37,874 bases of DNA from Bacteroidia bacterium. GTDB taxonomy: Bacteria; Bacteroidota; Bacteroidia; Flavobacteriales_D; Sanyastnellaceae. The DNA is taken from positions 1 through 37,874 of the forward strand of contig JAUICJ010000026.1 of the NCBI GenBank assembly GCA_030427925.1, in the 5' to 3' direction. Made by a program: the position numbers and the translations under genes. Position 1 is the stretch's first letter; the number at the start of each line of letters is the position of its first letter. Positions 31,530 to 37,874 of the stretch are shown here, piece after piece. The notes beneath the pieces are model-generated. The model did no database searches and was not told where the DNA came from. It was given only the letters and a program-made list of their open reading frames with translations.

Positions 31530-31925
31530 ATGGTTCATATCACCGAAATTCGAGTCCGTTATGCGGAAACGGACCGCATGCAACGGGTTTATCACGGATC
31601 GTTCGTGACGTATTTGGAGGTCGCTCGCGTTGAATGCTTGAGGGCTGCCGGTTGGCCTTACAAAGAGCTCGAAAACTCGGGCATTCTTTTGCCAGTGAAG
31701 TCCATCGAATTGGATTTCGTCCTTCCGGTGGAATACGACGAGCTCATTCGGATTGAAACCCGGGTGTTGGAGCGCCCCACCGCGCGCATTCGGTTCAGCT
31801 ACCGCATTTTCAAAGAGACCGGAGAATTGGCGGTTACGGCTTCCACGGATTTGGTGTTCGTGGATGGCGCAACGGGCAGACCGCGTCGAGCGCCACTCGG
31901 TCTCATCGAAGCGTTGGGCCTGTGA
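31530..31925 (+). CDS. Hotdog-fold acyl-CoA thioesterase (4HBT, YbgC/FadM-like)
   Basis: A 131-residue protein. The ATG at 31530 (MVHITEIRVRYAETDRM) is chosen because it places RYAETD at the usual position; earlier in-frame codons extend into the intergenic region without homology. It has the 4HBT motif RYAETDRMQRVYHGSFVTYLEVAR (residues about 10-33; key Asp in ETD, HG and E in LEVAR), the central VLPVEYDELIRIETRV and a final LVFVDGATGRPRRAP. It hydrolyses acyl-CoA thioesters; chain specificity is unknown. It diverges from dnaA and its last 23 nt overlap the opposite-strand glycosyltransferase gene. Confidence 0.9.
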   Translation: MVHITEIRVRYAETDRMQRVYHGSFVTYLEVARVECLRAAGWPYKELENSGILLPVKSIELDFVLPVEYDELIRIETRVLERPTARIRFSYRIFKETGELAVTASTDLVFVDGATGRPRRAPLGLIEALGL

Positions 31926-33027
31926 TCAGCGCGTCCAAGGCTTCGGCGTAGATGCGCCCCATTCGCATCCATTGGAATTGAGCCGCTGCCCGGTGGGCTT
32001 GGGTGCGCCATTGGGCCACCGCCTCGTGGGGTGCGTTGAGCAAGGCACTCATCGCCCCGGCGGCTTGTTCTGGGGTGCGAACGGATTGGAATTCACCGGC
32101 GTATTCGGGGTACGCATGGTGGTCGGGTAAAAGCGGCAAGACGCCCGCGTGCAAAGCCTCCACAACGCTGATGCCGAAATACTCTTGCAGCGGGTTGTGA
32201 ATCAAGACGTCCGCTTGCATCAGTCGCTCCCAATATGCTGCGCGGTTCTGTGCGGGTTCGGCATTCAAGACCGAACATTGCCCCGATCGCACCAGTGCTT
32301 GCAGCGGTCCTTCGGCCGCGCGATCGCCGGTGCCCATGAGGTCGAGGTGGAACGGGATTTGGCGCTGGCGCAAGCGGTCCAGGGTTTGGATGAAGAACTC
32401 GGGCTGCTTGTCGTAGGCCCACCGGTGATTCCACACCAGGATGGGCGGGGTGTTCAGCCGCCGCTGCAAGGCGCGTTCGGGGACGTCCGGGAGGTCCAAG
32501 CCGGGCGGAATCACCACCGCACGCTCTGCAATTCGTTCCACCGCACCCGGTGGAACGGCATCGGGCATGCGCTGCAGCCAGTGAGGCAGCGCACCGAGGA
32601 ACGCAGCTCGGTGGTGCGCGGAATTGAACCATACGGCATCCGCTGCCCAAGCGGAAAGCACGTTGATGAACGCGTAGCCGGTCTGCTGGTGCGCGCGCTC
32701 ATCGACTTTCCACGGGAACGTCAGTTGGTTTTCGTGGAAGTAAACCCCAATCGGCACCGCCCTCCACGACACCGGCAAGCACCCCCGCAACCGCGCCACA
32801 TCGACCATGTCCGTGACCAGCAGCGCATCCGGGGCTGCCCATCCCTCCCGCAACACGTGCTCAGCGAACCACCACGCGGCCCCTTGCATTCGCCACTTCC
32901 AATGGCGTCCTGGCAAGGAGACCAACCGCACGTTCCATCCGCGTTGGCCCACCGCTTCCGCGAACCCCCGACTCCAAGCCGCGTGCGACCCCGCGTGCAG
33001 CGCATCGAATGCCACCAGTTCCTTCAT
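31903..33027 (-). CDS. tRNA-queuosine alpha-mannosyltransferase homologue (GTDC1/DUF3524 family)
   Basis: A 374-residue GT4-like glycosyltransferase. Its N-terminal half matches the GTDC1/DUF3524 family: DALHAGSHAAW, PGRHWKWRMQGAAWWFA, VTDMVDVARL, VYFHENQLTFPW, FINVLSAWAADAVWFNSAHHR and MPD. The C-terminal half is a normal GT-B donor lobe (ILVWNHRWAYDKQPEFF, NPLQEYFGISVVEAL with the donor-binding glutamate). In animals this family adds mannose to queuosine in tRNA-Asp; bacterial members are named by homology and their acceptor is not proven. The ATG at 33027 overlaps the upstream stop as ATGA, so it is the last gene of the gcvT-comB operon. The 3' end overlaps the thioesterase gene. Confidence 0.85.
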   Translation of the reverse strand: MKELVAFDALHAGSHAAWSRGFAEAVGQRGWNVRLVSLPGRHWKWRMQGAAWWFAEHVLREGWAAPDALLVTDMVDVARLRGCLPVSWRAVPIGVYFHENQLTFPWKVDERAHQQTGYAFINVLSAWAADAVWFNSAHHRAAFLGALPHWLQRMPDAVPPGAVERIAERAVVIPPGLDLPDVPERALQRRLNTPPILVWNHRWAYDKQPEFFIQTLDRLRQRQIPFHLDLMGTGDRAAEGPLQALVRSGQCSVLNAEPAQNRAAYWERLMQADVLIHNPLQEYFGISVVEALHAGVLPLLPDHHAYPEYAGEFQSVRTPEQAAGAMSALLNAPHEAVAQWRTQAHRAAAQFQWMRMGRIYAEALDALITGPTLR

Positions 33028-33950
33028 CCCGTTGTCCAGTTAAGCAGCCGCTTCCACCACCTTTCGGCTTCCGATGGAGCGGGCAATTCGGGCGCTCCGG
33101 CCTCCAGCCAAGCGCTGTACCACAAATCCGCGGTGAACTGAATCGAAGCCCGAAGGCGCCGTTCCAACATCCCCTCCAAGGCGCCGTGGTAGGCTTCGCA
33201 AAACGCGGGGGCGTAGCGCCGATCCAGGACCCGCCCGCGCTCCACGTACCCGAATTTGGCCGCCTCGCCCACGCGTTCCGTCACTTCGCGTTCAAAGCGG
33301 AGTACCGAATCCACGGCCGCATGGCTCGCGAAGACCACGTCCCAAACCGCCGAGGCCACGTCGGGAAGGTAGCGGGCGGTTCGGGGGGCGAGGAGGTACG
33401 TGGAACGGAATTGCTCGGGGAGTTGGCCTTCCCACAAGCCGTGAATGCCTTTTTGGCCGGTAAATTGCCCATCGTAGTTCTCGGTGGTGTGCAAGGGCAC
33501 GTGCAGGTCGCCCACGTAGTGGCCCAAATCCGCTGCCGCCCGCAAAATCCGCTCCGCATCCTGCGCCACAAAGGCCTCCTGCAACCGCCGATACGCCCAT
33601 TGCGCATTCCACGGTGCGATGCCGTTGGATTGCACGGTTTCTTCGCCCCAGCGTTCACAGGCGGCGCCCCATGTCATGGGAAACCACGCGGCCAACGTGT
33701 CGGGATCGGCGTGGTAGCGGTCGAGGTCGATGTAATGCCGTTCCGATTCGCCCTCCATGGTGTGTTTCCGCCGGTCCGCATCGACTGCGTGTTCCGTCAG
33801 CCACGCGTGGTGGCGCTTGAACCAACCGTGCAGTTCGGGCGGCAGGCCGTGAATGGCCGTCGCGTTCACCCATTTGTGGGCAGGAAAGCCCCAGCTCGAC
33901 AGTCCAACGACCGCGAGCGCCAGGTACAAGTTATGCCGAAGTCGCCTCAT
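33024..33950 (-). CDS. Secreted S1/P1 nuclease / zinc phospholipase C-fold protein
   Basis: A 308-residue exported protein. The signal peptide (LRHNLYLALAVVGLSS) would leave the mature chain starting WGFPAH; an N-terminal Trp followed by WGxxxH is the hallmark of the S1/P1 nuclease and zinc phospholipase C fold, where that Trp binds zinc. Other ligand motifs are visible: DADRRKH, ERHYIDLD, LGHYVGDLHVPLHTTENYDGQ (residues about 145-165, quoted in part) and GIHGLWEG. It is likely a trinuclear-zinc phosphoesterase in the periplasm; Bacteroidota members are usually called zinc-dependent phospholipase C family. Whether it cleaves nucleic acid or phospholipid is unknown. It overlaps comB by 20 nt and the glycosyltransferase gene by 4 nt. 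Confidence 0.85.
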   Translation of the reverse strand: MRRLRHNLYLALAVVGLSSWGFPAHKWVNATAIHGLPPELHGWFKRHHAWLTEHAVDADRRKHTMEGESERHYIDLDRYHADPDTLAAWFPMTWGAACERWGEETVQSNGIAPWNAQWAYRRLQEAFVAQDAERILRAAADLGHYVGDLHVPLHTTENYDGQFTGQKGIHGLWEGQLPEQFRSTYLLAPRTARYLPDVASAVWDVVFASHAAVDSVLRFEREVTERVGEAAKFGYVERGRVLDRRYAPAFCEAYHGALEGMLERRLRASIQFTADLWYSAWLEAGAPELPAPSEAERWWKRLLNWTTG

Positions 33951-34671
33951 GCACCGGCAACTTAACCAAGAATCCGTCCTGAAGGATGGGAATCGTCGTT
34001 AAGTTGTTGGGCGTAAGGCAGTACTTCACGTCCGCGTTCAAATTGAGGCGGCGGAGACGGCGTCGGTGGGACGACGCTTTCAAAAAGGCGAACATGTTGT
34101 CGCGGGCGGACCGGTAGATGAACTTGCCGGCTACGGTGCTGTCCTCGTCGGCGCGGAATCGGCCGGATTCGATGAGGGCGTCCGCGATGGCGCCGCCGCA
34201 GATGGTGTCTTCGAGGTTGAATTTGTCCTTCCAGCCGGAGCCGAGGATGAGGACGTCTTCGTGGCGCTCGATGAGCCAGTTGCTCAAGGCGTCGAGGTTG
34301 TTCAGCGCGCCGATGACCACTGTTTTCTTGTGGCGGGCGATGTCGATGGCTTTGGTGCCGTTGGTGGTGGTGATGACCACGGTTTGGCCTTTCAGCTCTT
34401 CCGCGCGCTCGAGGTAGGCCATGGGGCTGTTGCCCAAATCGAACCCTTCCACCACCTCGCCGTTCCGCTCCGCCGCCGCCACGTACCCCTTCGACTGCCA
34501 TTCCCGCGCTTCTTCAACGGTCGCTACGGGCCGAATGCGTTCCACGCCGTTGTCGAGCGCCGTGCACATCGCCGAGGTGGCGCGCAGCACGTCGATGACG
34601 ACGACGAGTTCAAAGTCCTTTTCGTAGAGGTGAAATTCGGCGGGGGAGAAGCAGAGTTCGACGCGTTTCAT
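33931..34671 (-). CDS. comB: 2-phosphosulfolactate phosphatase family protein
   Basis: A 246-residue protein of the ComB family: VVVIDVLRATSAMCTAL, IRPVATVEEAR, AAERNGEVVEGFDLGNSP, TTTNGTKAI and GALNNLDALSNWL. ComB removes phosphate from phosphosulfolactate in coenzyme M synthesis of methanogens; many bacteria without coenzyme M also have it, where it may make sulfolactate or serve another role. The companion enzymes ComA and ComC are not in the window. It lies 18 nt after gcvT in the same operon and overlaps the next gene by 20 nt. Family call firm; physiological role in this organism unknown. Confidence 0.92.
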   Translation of the reverse strand: MKRVELCFSPAEFHLYEKDFELVVVIDVLRATSAMCTALDNGVERIRPVATVEEAREWQSKGYVAAAERNGEVVEGFDLGNSPMAYLERAEELKGQTVVITTTNGTKAIDIARHKKTVVIGALNNLDALSNWLIERHEDVLILGSGWKDKFNLEDTICGGAIADALIESGRFRADEDSTVAGKFIYRSARDNMFAFLKASSHRRRLRRLNLNADVKYCLTPNNLTTIPILQDGFLVKLPVHEATSA

Positions 34672-34689
34672 GGGCTGGCGGCTTCCAAC

Positions 34690-35778
34690 TTAACGGGGCA
34701 AGAATCCCGGGCGAACGACCTGTGCGGGCAAGGCTTTGTTCCGAATGCGCACGAACACCGTTCCTCCAAGTTGGGCGTTTTCGGCGGCAAGGTAGGCCAA
34801 ACCAATGGCATGCCCCAACGTCGGGCTCATCGTACCACTCGTCACCCGGCCGATGACTTGGCCGTTCGCGTCCTCCACGTCGTACCCTTGACGCGGAATG
34901 CCGCGCTCGGTGATGACGAGTCCGCGAAGCACGGTGGTCGATCCGTTCGCCTTCTCCGCTTCGAAGCGGTCGCGGTCCACGAAGTCCTTGGTGAACTTCG
35001 TAATCCAACCGAGCCCAGCCGCAAGGGGCGAGGTGGAGTCATCGATGTCGTTGCCGTACAGGCAGAATCCCGCTTCGAGGCGCAACGTGTCCCGGGCGCC
35101 AAGGCCGCAGGGGGTGACGCCGCCTTCAAGCAACGCCTTCCAAACCCCGGAAGCCTGTTCGGCCGGGAGGTACAATTCGAAGCCGCCCGCTCCCGTATAG
35201 CCCGTCGCGGACAGGACGGTGGGCACCCCGGCAAAGGTGCCTTCCGTGAAGGTGTAGTACTTCAAATCGCCGGGAGCGGCTGCCCCTTGGAAGTGGGGCG
35301 CCACGGCGGCGGTGGCCTCGGGGCCTTGGACGGCGATGAGCGCGAAGGCTTCGGAGCGGTCCTCGAGGGTGGCGTTGAAGCGGTTTTGGCCTTGAATCCA
35401 ATTCCAATCCTTCTCCAAATTCGAAGCGTTCACCACGAGCATGAAGGACTCGGCGTTGAATCGGTAGACGAGCAAGTCGTCCACAATGCCCCCTTCGCCA
35501 TTCGGCATGCAGCTGTACTGCACCTGGCCATCGACCAACTTCGAAGCGTCGTTCGTGGTGATCCACTGGATGAGGTCCAACGCCTCGGGGCCCTTCACCA
35601 TGAATTCGCCCATGTGCGACACGTCGAACATGCCGACGCGGTTGCGCACGCTGTGGTGCTCTTCGGTCAATCCCGCGTAGCTCACGGGCATGTGGTAGCC
35701 GGCAAACGGGACCATTTTCGCACCGAGCGCTTGGTGTTCAGCGAGCAGGGGCGTGCTTTTCAGTTCAGTCGTTTCCAT
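34690..35778 (-). CDS. gcvT: Aminomethyltransferase, glycine cleavage system T protein
   Basis: A 362-residue folate-binding enzyme that releases ammonia from the aminomethyl-lipoyl H protein and forms 5,10-methylene-tetrahydrofolate. Motifs: MVPFAGYHMPVSY, VGMFDVSHMGEF (with the catalytic Asp region), NGEGGIVDDLLVYR, GYTGAGGFELY, GARDTLRLEAGFCLYGND and VTSGTMSPTLGHAIGLAYL (near the C-terminus). The ATG at 35778 gives the normal start METTELKSTPL; a longer open frame upstream would run through the promoter region. A -7 box lies 20 nt upstream. gcvH and gcvP are not in the window. First gene of the gcvT - comB - S1/P1 - glycosyltransferase operon. Confidence 0.97.
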   Translation of the reverse strand: METTELKSTPLLAEHQALGAKMVPFAGYHMPVSYAGLTEEHHSVRNRVGMFDVSHMGEFMVKGPEALDLIQWITTNDASKLVDGQVQYSCMPNGEGGIVDDLLVYRFNAESFMLVVNASNLEKDWNWIQGQNRFNATLEDRSEAFALIAVQGPEATAAVAPHFQGAAAPGDLKYYTFTEGTFAGVPTVLSATGYTGAGGFELYLPAEQASGVWKALLEGGVTPCGLGARDTLRLEAGFCLYGNDIDDSTSPLAAGLGWITKFTKDFVDRDRFEAEKANGSTTVLRGLVITERGIPRQGYDVEDANGQVIGRVTSGTMSPTLGHAIGLAYLAAENAQLGGTVFVRIRNKALPAQVVRPGFLPR

Positions 35779-35798
35779 GGAAGGGGCCTTTGAGGGCA

Positions 35799-35806
35799 CG
35801 AAAGTA
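35799..35806 (-). promoter_or_regulatory. -7 promoter box (TACTTTCG) for the gcvT operon
   Basis: On the minus strand TACTTTCG fits TAnnTTYG and lies 20 nt before the gcvT ATG. No -33 element is recognised. Confidence 0.5.
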
Positions 35807-35827
35807 CGATGAGCCGGATGGAAAGTG

Positions 35828-35835
35828 TACCTTCG
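35828..35835 (+). promoter_or_regulatory. -7 promoter box (TACCTTCG) for the ParE/RelE-like gene
   Basis: TACCTTCG ends 5 nt before the ATG at 35841. The same octamer, preceded by TG and followed by a GGCATG context, is found before nrnA. It is divergent from the gcvT box 21 nt away. Confidence 0.5.
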
Positions 35836-35840
35836 TTGGC

Positions 35841-36131
35841 ATGGCGTACGAGATTGCAATTGCTCCACGAGCCGTTGAGGCGTTCAAGGAGGTCATTGAG
35901 GCGGCCCAAGCGACGAGCCTCATCGGTGCGGAGAACGCCCGGCGGGCGGTGTTGAACCGGCTGCAGGAGCTCGCATTGAGTCCGCAAGTAGGCACGCGCA
36001 AGGCCCAGTTCAAGGGAATGCCTGGGGACGTCCGGAGCGCACAGGTTCTCGAGTACCGGATTTACTTCTTGGTCCAAATCGAGCGCATCACCGTGCTCGA
36101 CTGCTTCCTCGACGTGCCCTTACCGTCCTGA
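35841..36131 (+). CDS. RelE/ParE-like toxin-family protein without adjacent antitoxin
   Basis: A 96-residue protein with the RelE/ParE layout: an opening strand YEIAIAPRAVEAF, two helices (EAAQATSLIGAENARRAVLNRLQEL in residues about 18-42, quoted in part), then SPQVG, FKGMPGDVRSAQVLEYRIYFLVQIERITVLDCF as the beta sheet. ParE poisons gyrase and RelE cuts mRNA on ribosomes; the sequence does not decide between them. The start at 35841 follows a -7 box by 5 nt. No antitoxin gene lies on either side: gcvT is divergent and wbqC convergent, overlapping this gene by 12 nt. It may be an orphan or a domesticated relative. Confidence 0.72.
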   Translation: MAYEIAIAPRAVEAFKEVIEAAQATSLIGAENARRAVLNRLQELALSPQVGTRKAQFKGMPGDVRSAQVLEYRIYFLVQIERITVLDCFLDVPLPS

Positions 36132-36737
36132 CCCCCGAGCGACGAGTTCCCCTAAACGAGGCCCGAGTTCTGGCCCCAAGTGCATCAACGCGTCGAGGAC
36201 GCTGCACCGTTCGACGAACCCACATTCGGGAGTGAACACTTGCGGGTAAGGCGCGAAGCGCCATCCTGCACCTTTCAGTGCACGGCGTTCCCTCAAGTCA
36301 CGCCCTTCGGCAGCGCGCTGGGCATCCCATTCGGCTGCTTCGGCCAACTCGGGCACCTTCCATCCCGTCCAGTCCGCCACCCATTCCCAACTTTGCTGTG
36401 CGAAATCGATGAGCCGTTCGGGCGGGTTCAGGAACATCGGTTCGAGTTCCGGTGCGATGTGTTCGAAGAACGGGGCTGACCCGTAATTCGTGCAGAGCGT
36501 CCGCCACCGCACCCGCGCGGGCGTGTGATCGGAAAGCCGCACCTCGGCCATTGGCGTGGTTTCGCCTGCGTGCACCACGTCCCAGGGCAAGGTCACCGCA
36601 CCGCGCGCTCCCGAAAGCCGCAGCCGCGTTCGTTCCGATTGCTTCACGAACCGCTCGCCGCCATCCACCACCGCTCCTTCAGCAGCGAGCCGCCACCAGT
36701 GCAGCGGCGGAAATGGCGCGATGGGCAGAACGCCCAT
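36120..36737 (-). CDS. WbqC-family protein
   Basis: A 205-residue protein. The ATG at 36737 is chosen because it overlaps the lepB stop by one base (TGATG). It follows the WbqC pattern: an opening IAPFPPLHWWRL, ERFVKQSERTRLRL, VTLPW, WRTLCTNYGSAPFFEHIAPEL and FLNPPERLIDFA. WbqC proteins occur in O-antigen and other surface-polysaccharide clusters, but their reaction is not established, and the family is often found next to lepB in Bacteroidota. Its 3' end overlaps the toxin-like gene by 12 nt. Family call moderately firm; function unknown. Confidence 0.82.
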   Translation of the reverse strand: MGVLPIAPFPPLHWWRLAAEGAVVDGGERFVKQSERTRLRLSGARGAVTLPWDVVHAGETTPMAEVRLSDHTPARVRWRTLCTNYGSAPFFEHIAPELEPMFLNPPERLIDFAQQSWEWVADWTGWKVPELAEAAEWDAQRAAEGRDLRERRALKGAGWRFAPYPQVFTPECGFVERCSVLDALMHLGPELGPRLGELVARGSGR

Positions 36738-37873
36738 CACTTCACCTTGCTGAAGATGCGTTGTGTGCGCACGCCACTCCGCCCGTGCTGGGCTTGGTTC
36801 ATTTTCGAAAACCAAATGAACGAAGCGCGGCCCACGATGTGCGTTTCCGGCACAAATCCCCACATCCGCGAATCCGCCGAGTGGTGCCGGTTGTCGCCCA
36901 TCATCCAATAATAGTCGTGCTCGAAGGTGTAAGTGGAGGCGGGCTCACCGTCGATGGTGACCAAATCGCCTTGCTCCACCAAATCGTGCCCTTCATACAC
37001 CGAAATCACGCGGCGGTATACCTCGCGGTTCCGGCGGTTCAAGGTCACCGTCATGCCCTTTTGGGGGATGGTGATCGGCCCGAAGTTGTCCGGATCCCAA
37101 GAGTCAAATTCCGGCGAAGAAACGTTCGGGAACATCGCCAACCGTCCTCGGTATTCCGCGTGGGCCATGCGCTCCACTTCCACCACCAAGGCACTGTTCC
37201 TCAATTGCTGCACTTCACCTTCCGTCAAGGCGAGCGGCGCCACAACGTGTTCACCGTCCGCCTGGGGTTGTCCGGCCAAATCAATGTTCGTCAATTCCAA
37301 TTCCTCAAAGGCCCGCTTCGCAGCCAGTCCATTGACAAACGTCACCTCGTAATCCAGTTGCAACCCCGCCGGATTCTCCACCGGAGCCCCATCGATGTGC
37401 AACTGCGCATCCACAACGCTGACGGTTTCACCGGGCAAGCCGACGCACCGCTTCACGTAGTGCTCCATTTTATCCAAGGGACGGGCTTGCAGGCCGTGTT
37501 CTCGCGTCAGTTGCTTTCGCCCGATTTCGTCGTATTTCGCGGGGTCGGTGAGGTATTTGTCCACGCTGCGGTCGGCCGCTTGAATGGCCTGCTGGCGCAA
37601 GAGGGCGTAGTAATCGTGTCCTGCGAGATCCGGATGGACGACGATGGTGTCGCCGTGCGGGAAGTTGAACACGACGGCATCGTAGCGCTCAACGTCCCGG
37701 AGTCCGGGAAGTCGGAAGTAGGGGAGGGAGAACCACGAAGTGTAGCTCGGCGTCATGCTCCCGGGCAACACGTTGTGCATGAACGGCACGGTCATGGGCG
37801 TCATGGGCACCTTCGGACCATACGCGGTTTTCGAAACGTACAGGTAGTCGCCCACGAGCATGCTGCCTTCCAT
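36737..37873 (-). CDS. lepB: Signal peptidase I, 5' end outside window
   Basis: 378 residues are visible; the gene begins beyond the window. The fragment opens MEGSMLVGDYLYVSK, which is box B of signal peptidase I; the catalytic serine should be the residue just before this Met, and the one base visible of that codon fits TCG. The general base is Lys141 in VKRCVGLPGE, and box E is GDNRHHSADSR with IVGRASFIWFS after it. A long insert between boxes B and D (about residues 75-130) is normal for Bacteroidota LepB. It removes signal peptides at the outer face of the inner membrane. The upstream membrane anchor lies outside the window. wbqC follows with a one-base overlap. Confidence 0.95.
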   Translation of the reverse strand: MEGSMLVGDYLYVSKTAYGPKVPMTPMTVPFMHNVLPGSMTPSYTSWFSLPYFRLPGLRDVERYDAVVFNFPHGDTIVVHPDLAGHDYYALLRQQAIQAADRSVDKYLTDPAKYDEIGRKQLTREHGLQARPLDKMEHYVKRCVGLPGETVSVVDAQLHIDGAPVENPAGLQLDYEVTFVNGLAAKRAFEELELTNIDLAGQPQADGEHVVAPLALTEGEVQQLRNSALVVEVERMAHAEYRGRLAMFPNVSSPEFDSWDPDNFGPITIPQKGMTVTLNRRNREVYRRVISVYEGHDLVEQGDLVTIDGEPASTYTFEHDYYWMMGDNRHHSADSRMWGFVPETHIVGRASFIWFSKMNQAQHGRSGVRTQRIFSKVK

Positions 37874-37874
37874 C

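Overview
The window looks like a GC-rich member of the Bacteroidota, most likely near Flavobacteriales. Four things point there: a giant surface protein ending in a gliding-motility/type IX secretion (type B) sorting domain; a FabI of the Bacteroidota type; an isolated dnaA with no dnaN beside it, next to a thioesterase, a low-molecular-weight tyrosine phosphatase and an RsmI-like methylase; and -7 promoter boxes of the form TAnnTTTG/TAnnTTCG. Genus cannot be told from the sequence. No tRNA, rRNA, CRISPR array, transposase or phage gene was seen.

Region 1 (2-6976) is the 3' part of one very large secreted adhesin-like gene. Its visible 5' half is an 849-bp (283-residue) super-repeat, four full units plus a decayed fifth, all in exact register. 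Six PKD-like domains, three PKD domains and the C-terminal sorting domain follow. Region 2 (6977-18600) is an accessory island of visibly lower GC. It carries a small membrane protein, a secreted CAP-domain protein, a small lipoprotein, a ComEC-like metallo-beta-lactamase-fold hydrolase, and a five-gene type I restriction-modification operon. The operon order is hsdM1 - unknown gene - hsdM2 - hsdS - hsdR, with every junction overlapping. The two different methyltransferase subunits and the unknown protein translationally locked between them are the most unusual content of the window.

Region 3 (18600-24220) returns to GC-rich core metabolism: fabI, then thrA (fused aspartokinase/homoserine dehydrogenase), thrB and thrC joined by ATGA overlaps. 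Together these run aspartate to threonine, except for aspartate-semialdehyde dehydrogenase, which is elsewhere. Region 4 (24193-28524) has a leftward operon (DUF6702-like protein, an endonuclease III lacking its Fe-S cysteines, an ATP-grasp-like protein). Divergent from it is a rightward operon (nrnA and two FKBP/GldI-like proteins). The two start regions face each other with back-to-back -7 boxes.

Region 5 (28514-31925) holds the dnaA neighbourhood: dnaA with a clear intrinsic terminator, the tyrosine phosphatase and RsmI-like methylase downstream, and a divergent 4HBT thioesterase across a 335-bp AT-rich intergenic region. Region 6 (31903-35778) is a leftward operon gcvT - comB - S1/P1-nuclease/phospholipase-C-like secreted protein - tRNA-queuosine mannosyltransferase homologue. 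Region 7 (35800-37874) has a lone RelE/ParE-like toxin, a WbqC-family protein and the 3' part of lepB. The genome is very compact: same-strand neighbours usually overlap by 4 nt, and all four convergent pairs of main genes overlap at their 3' ends.
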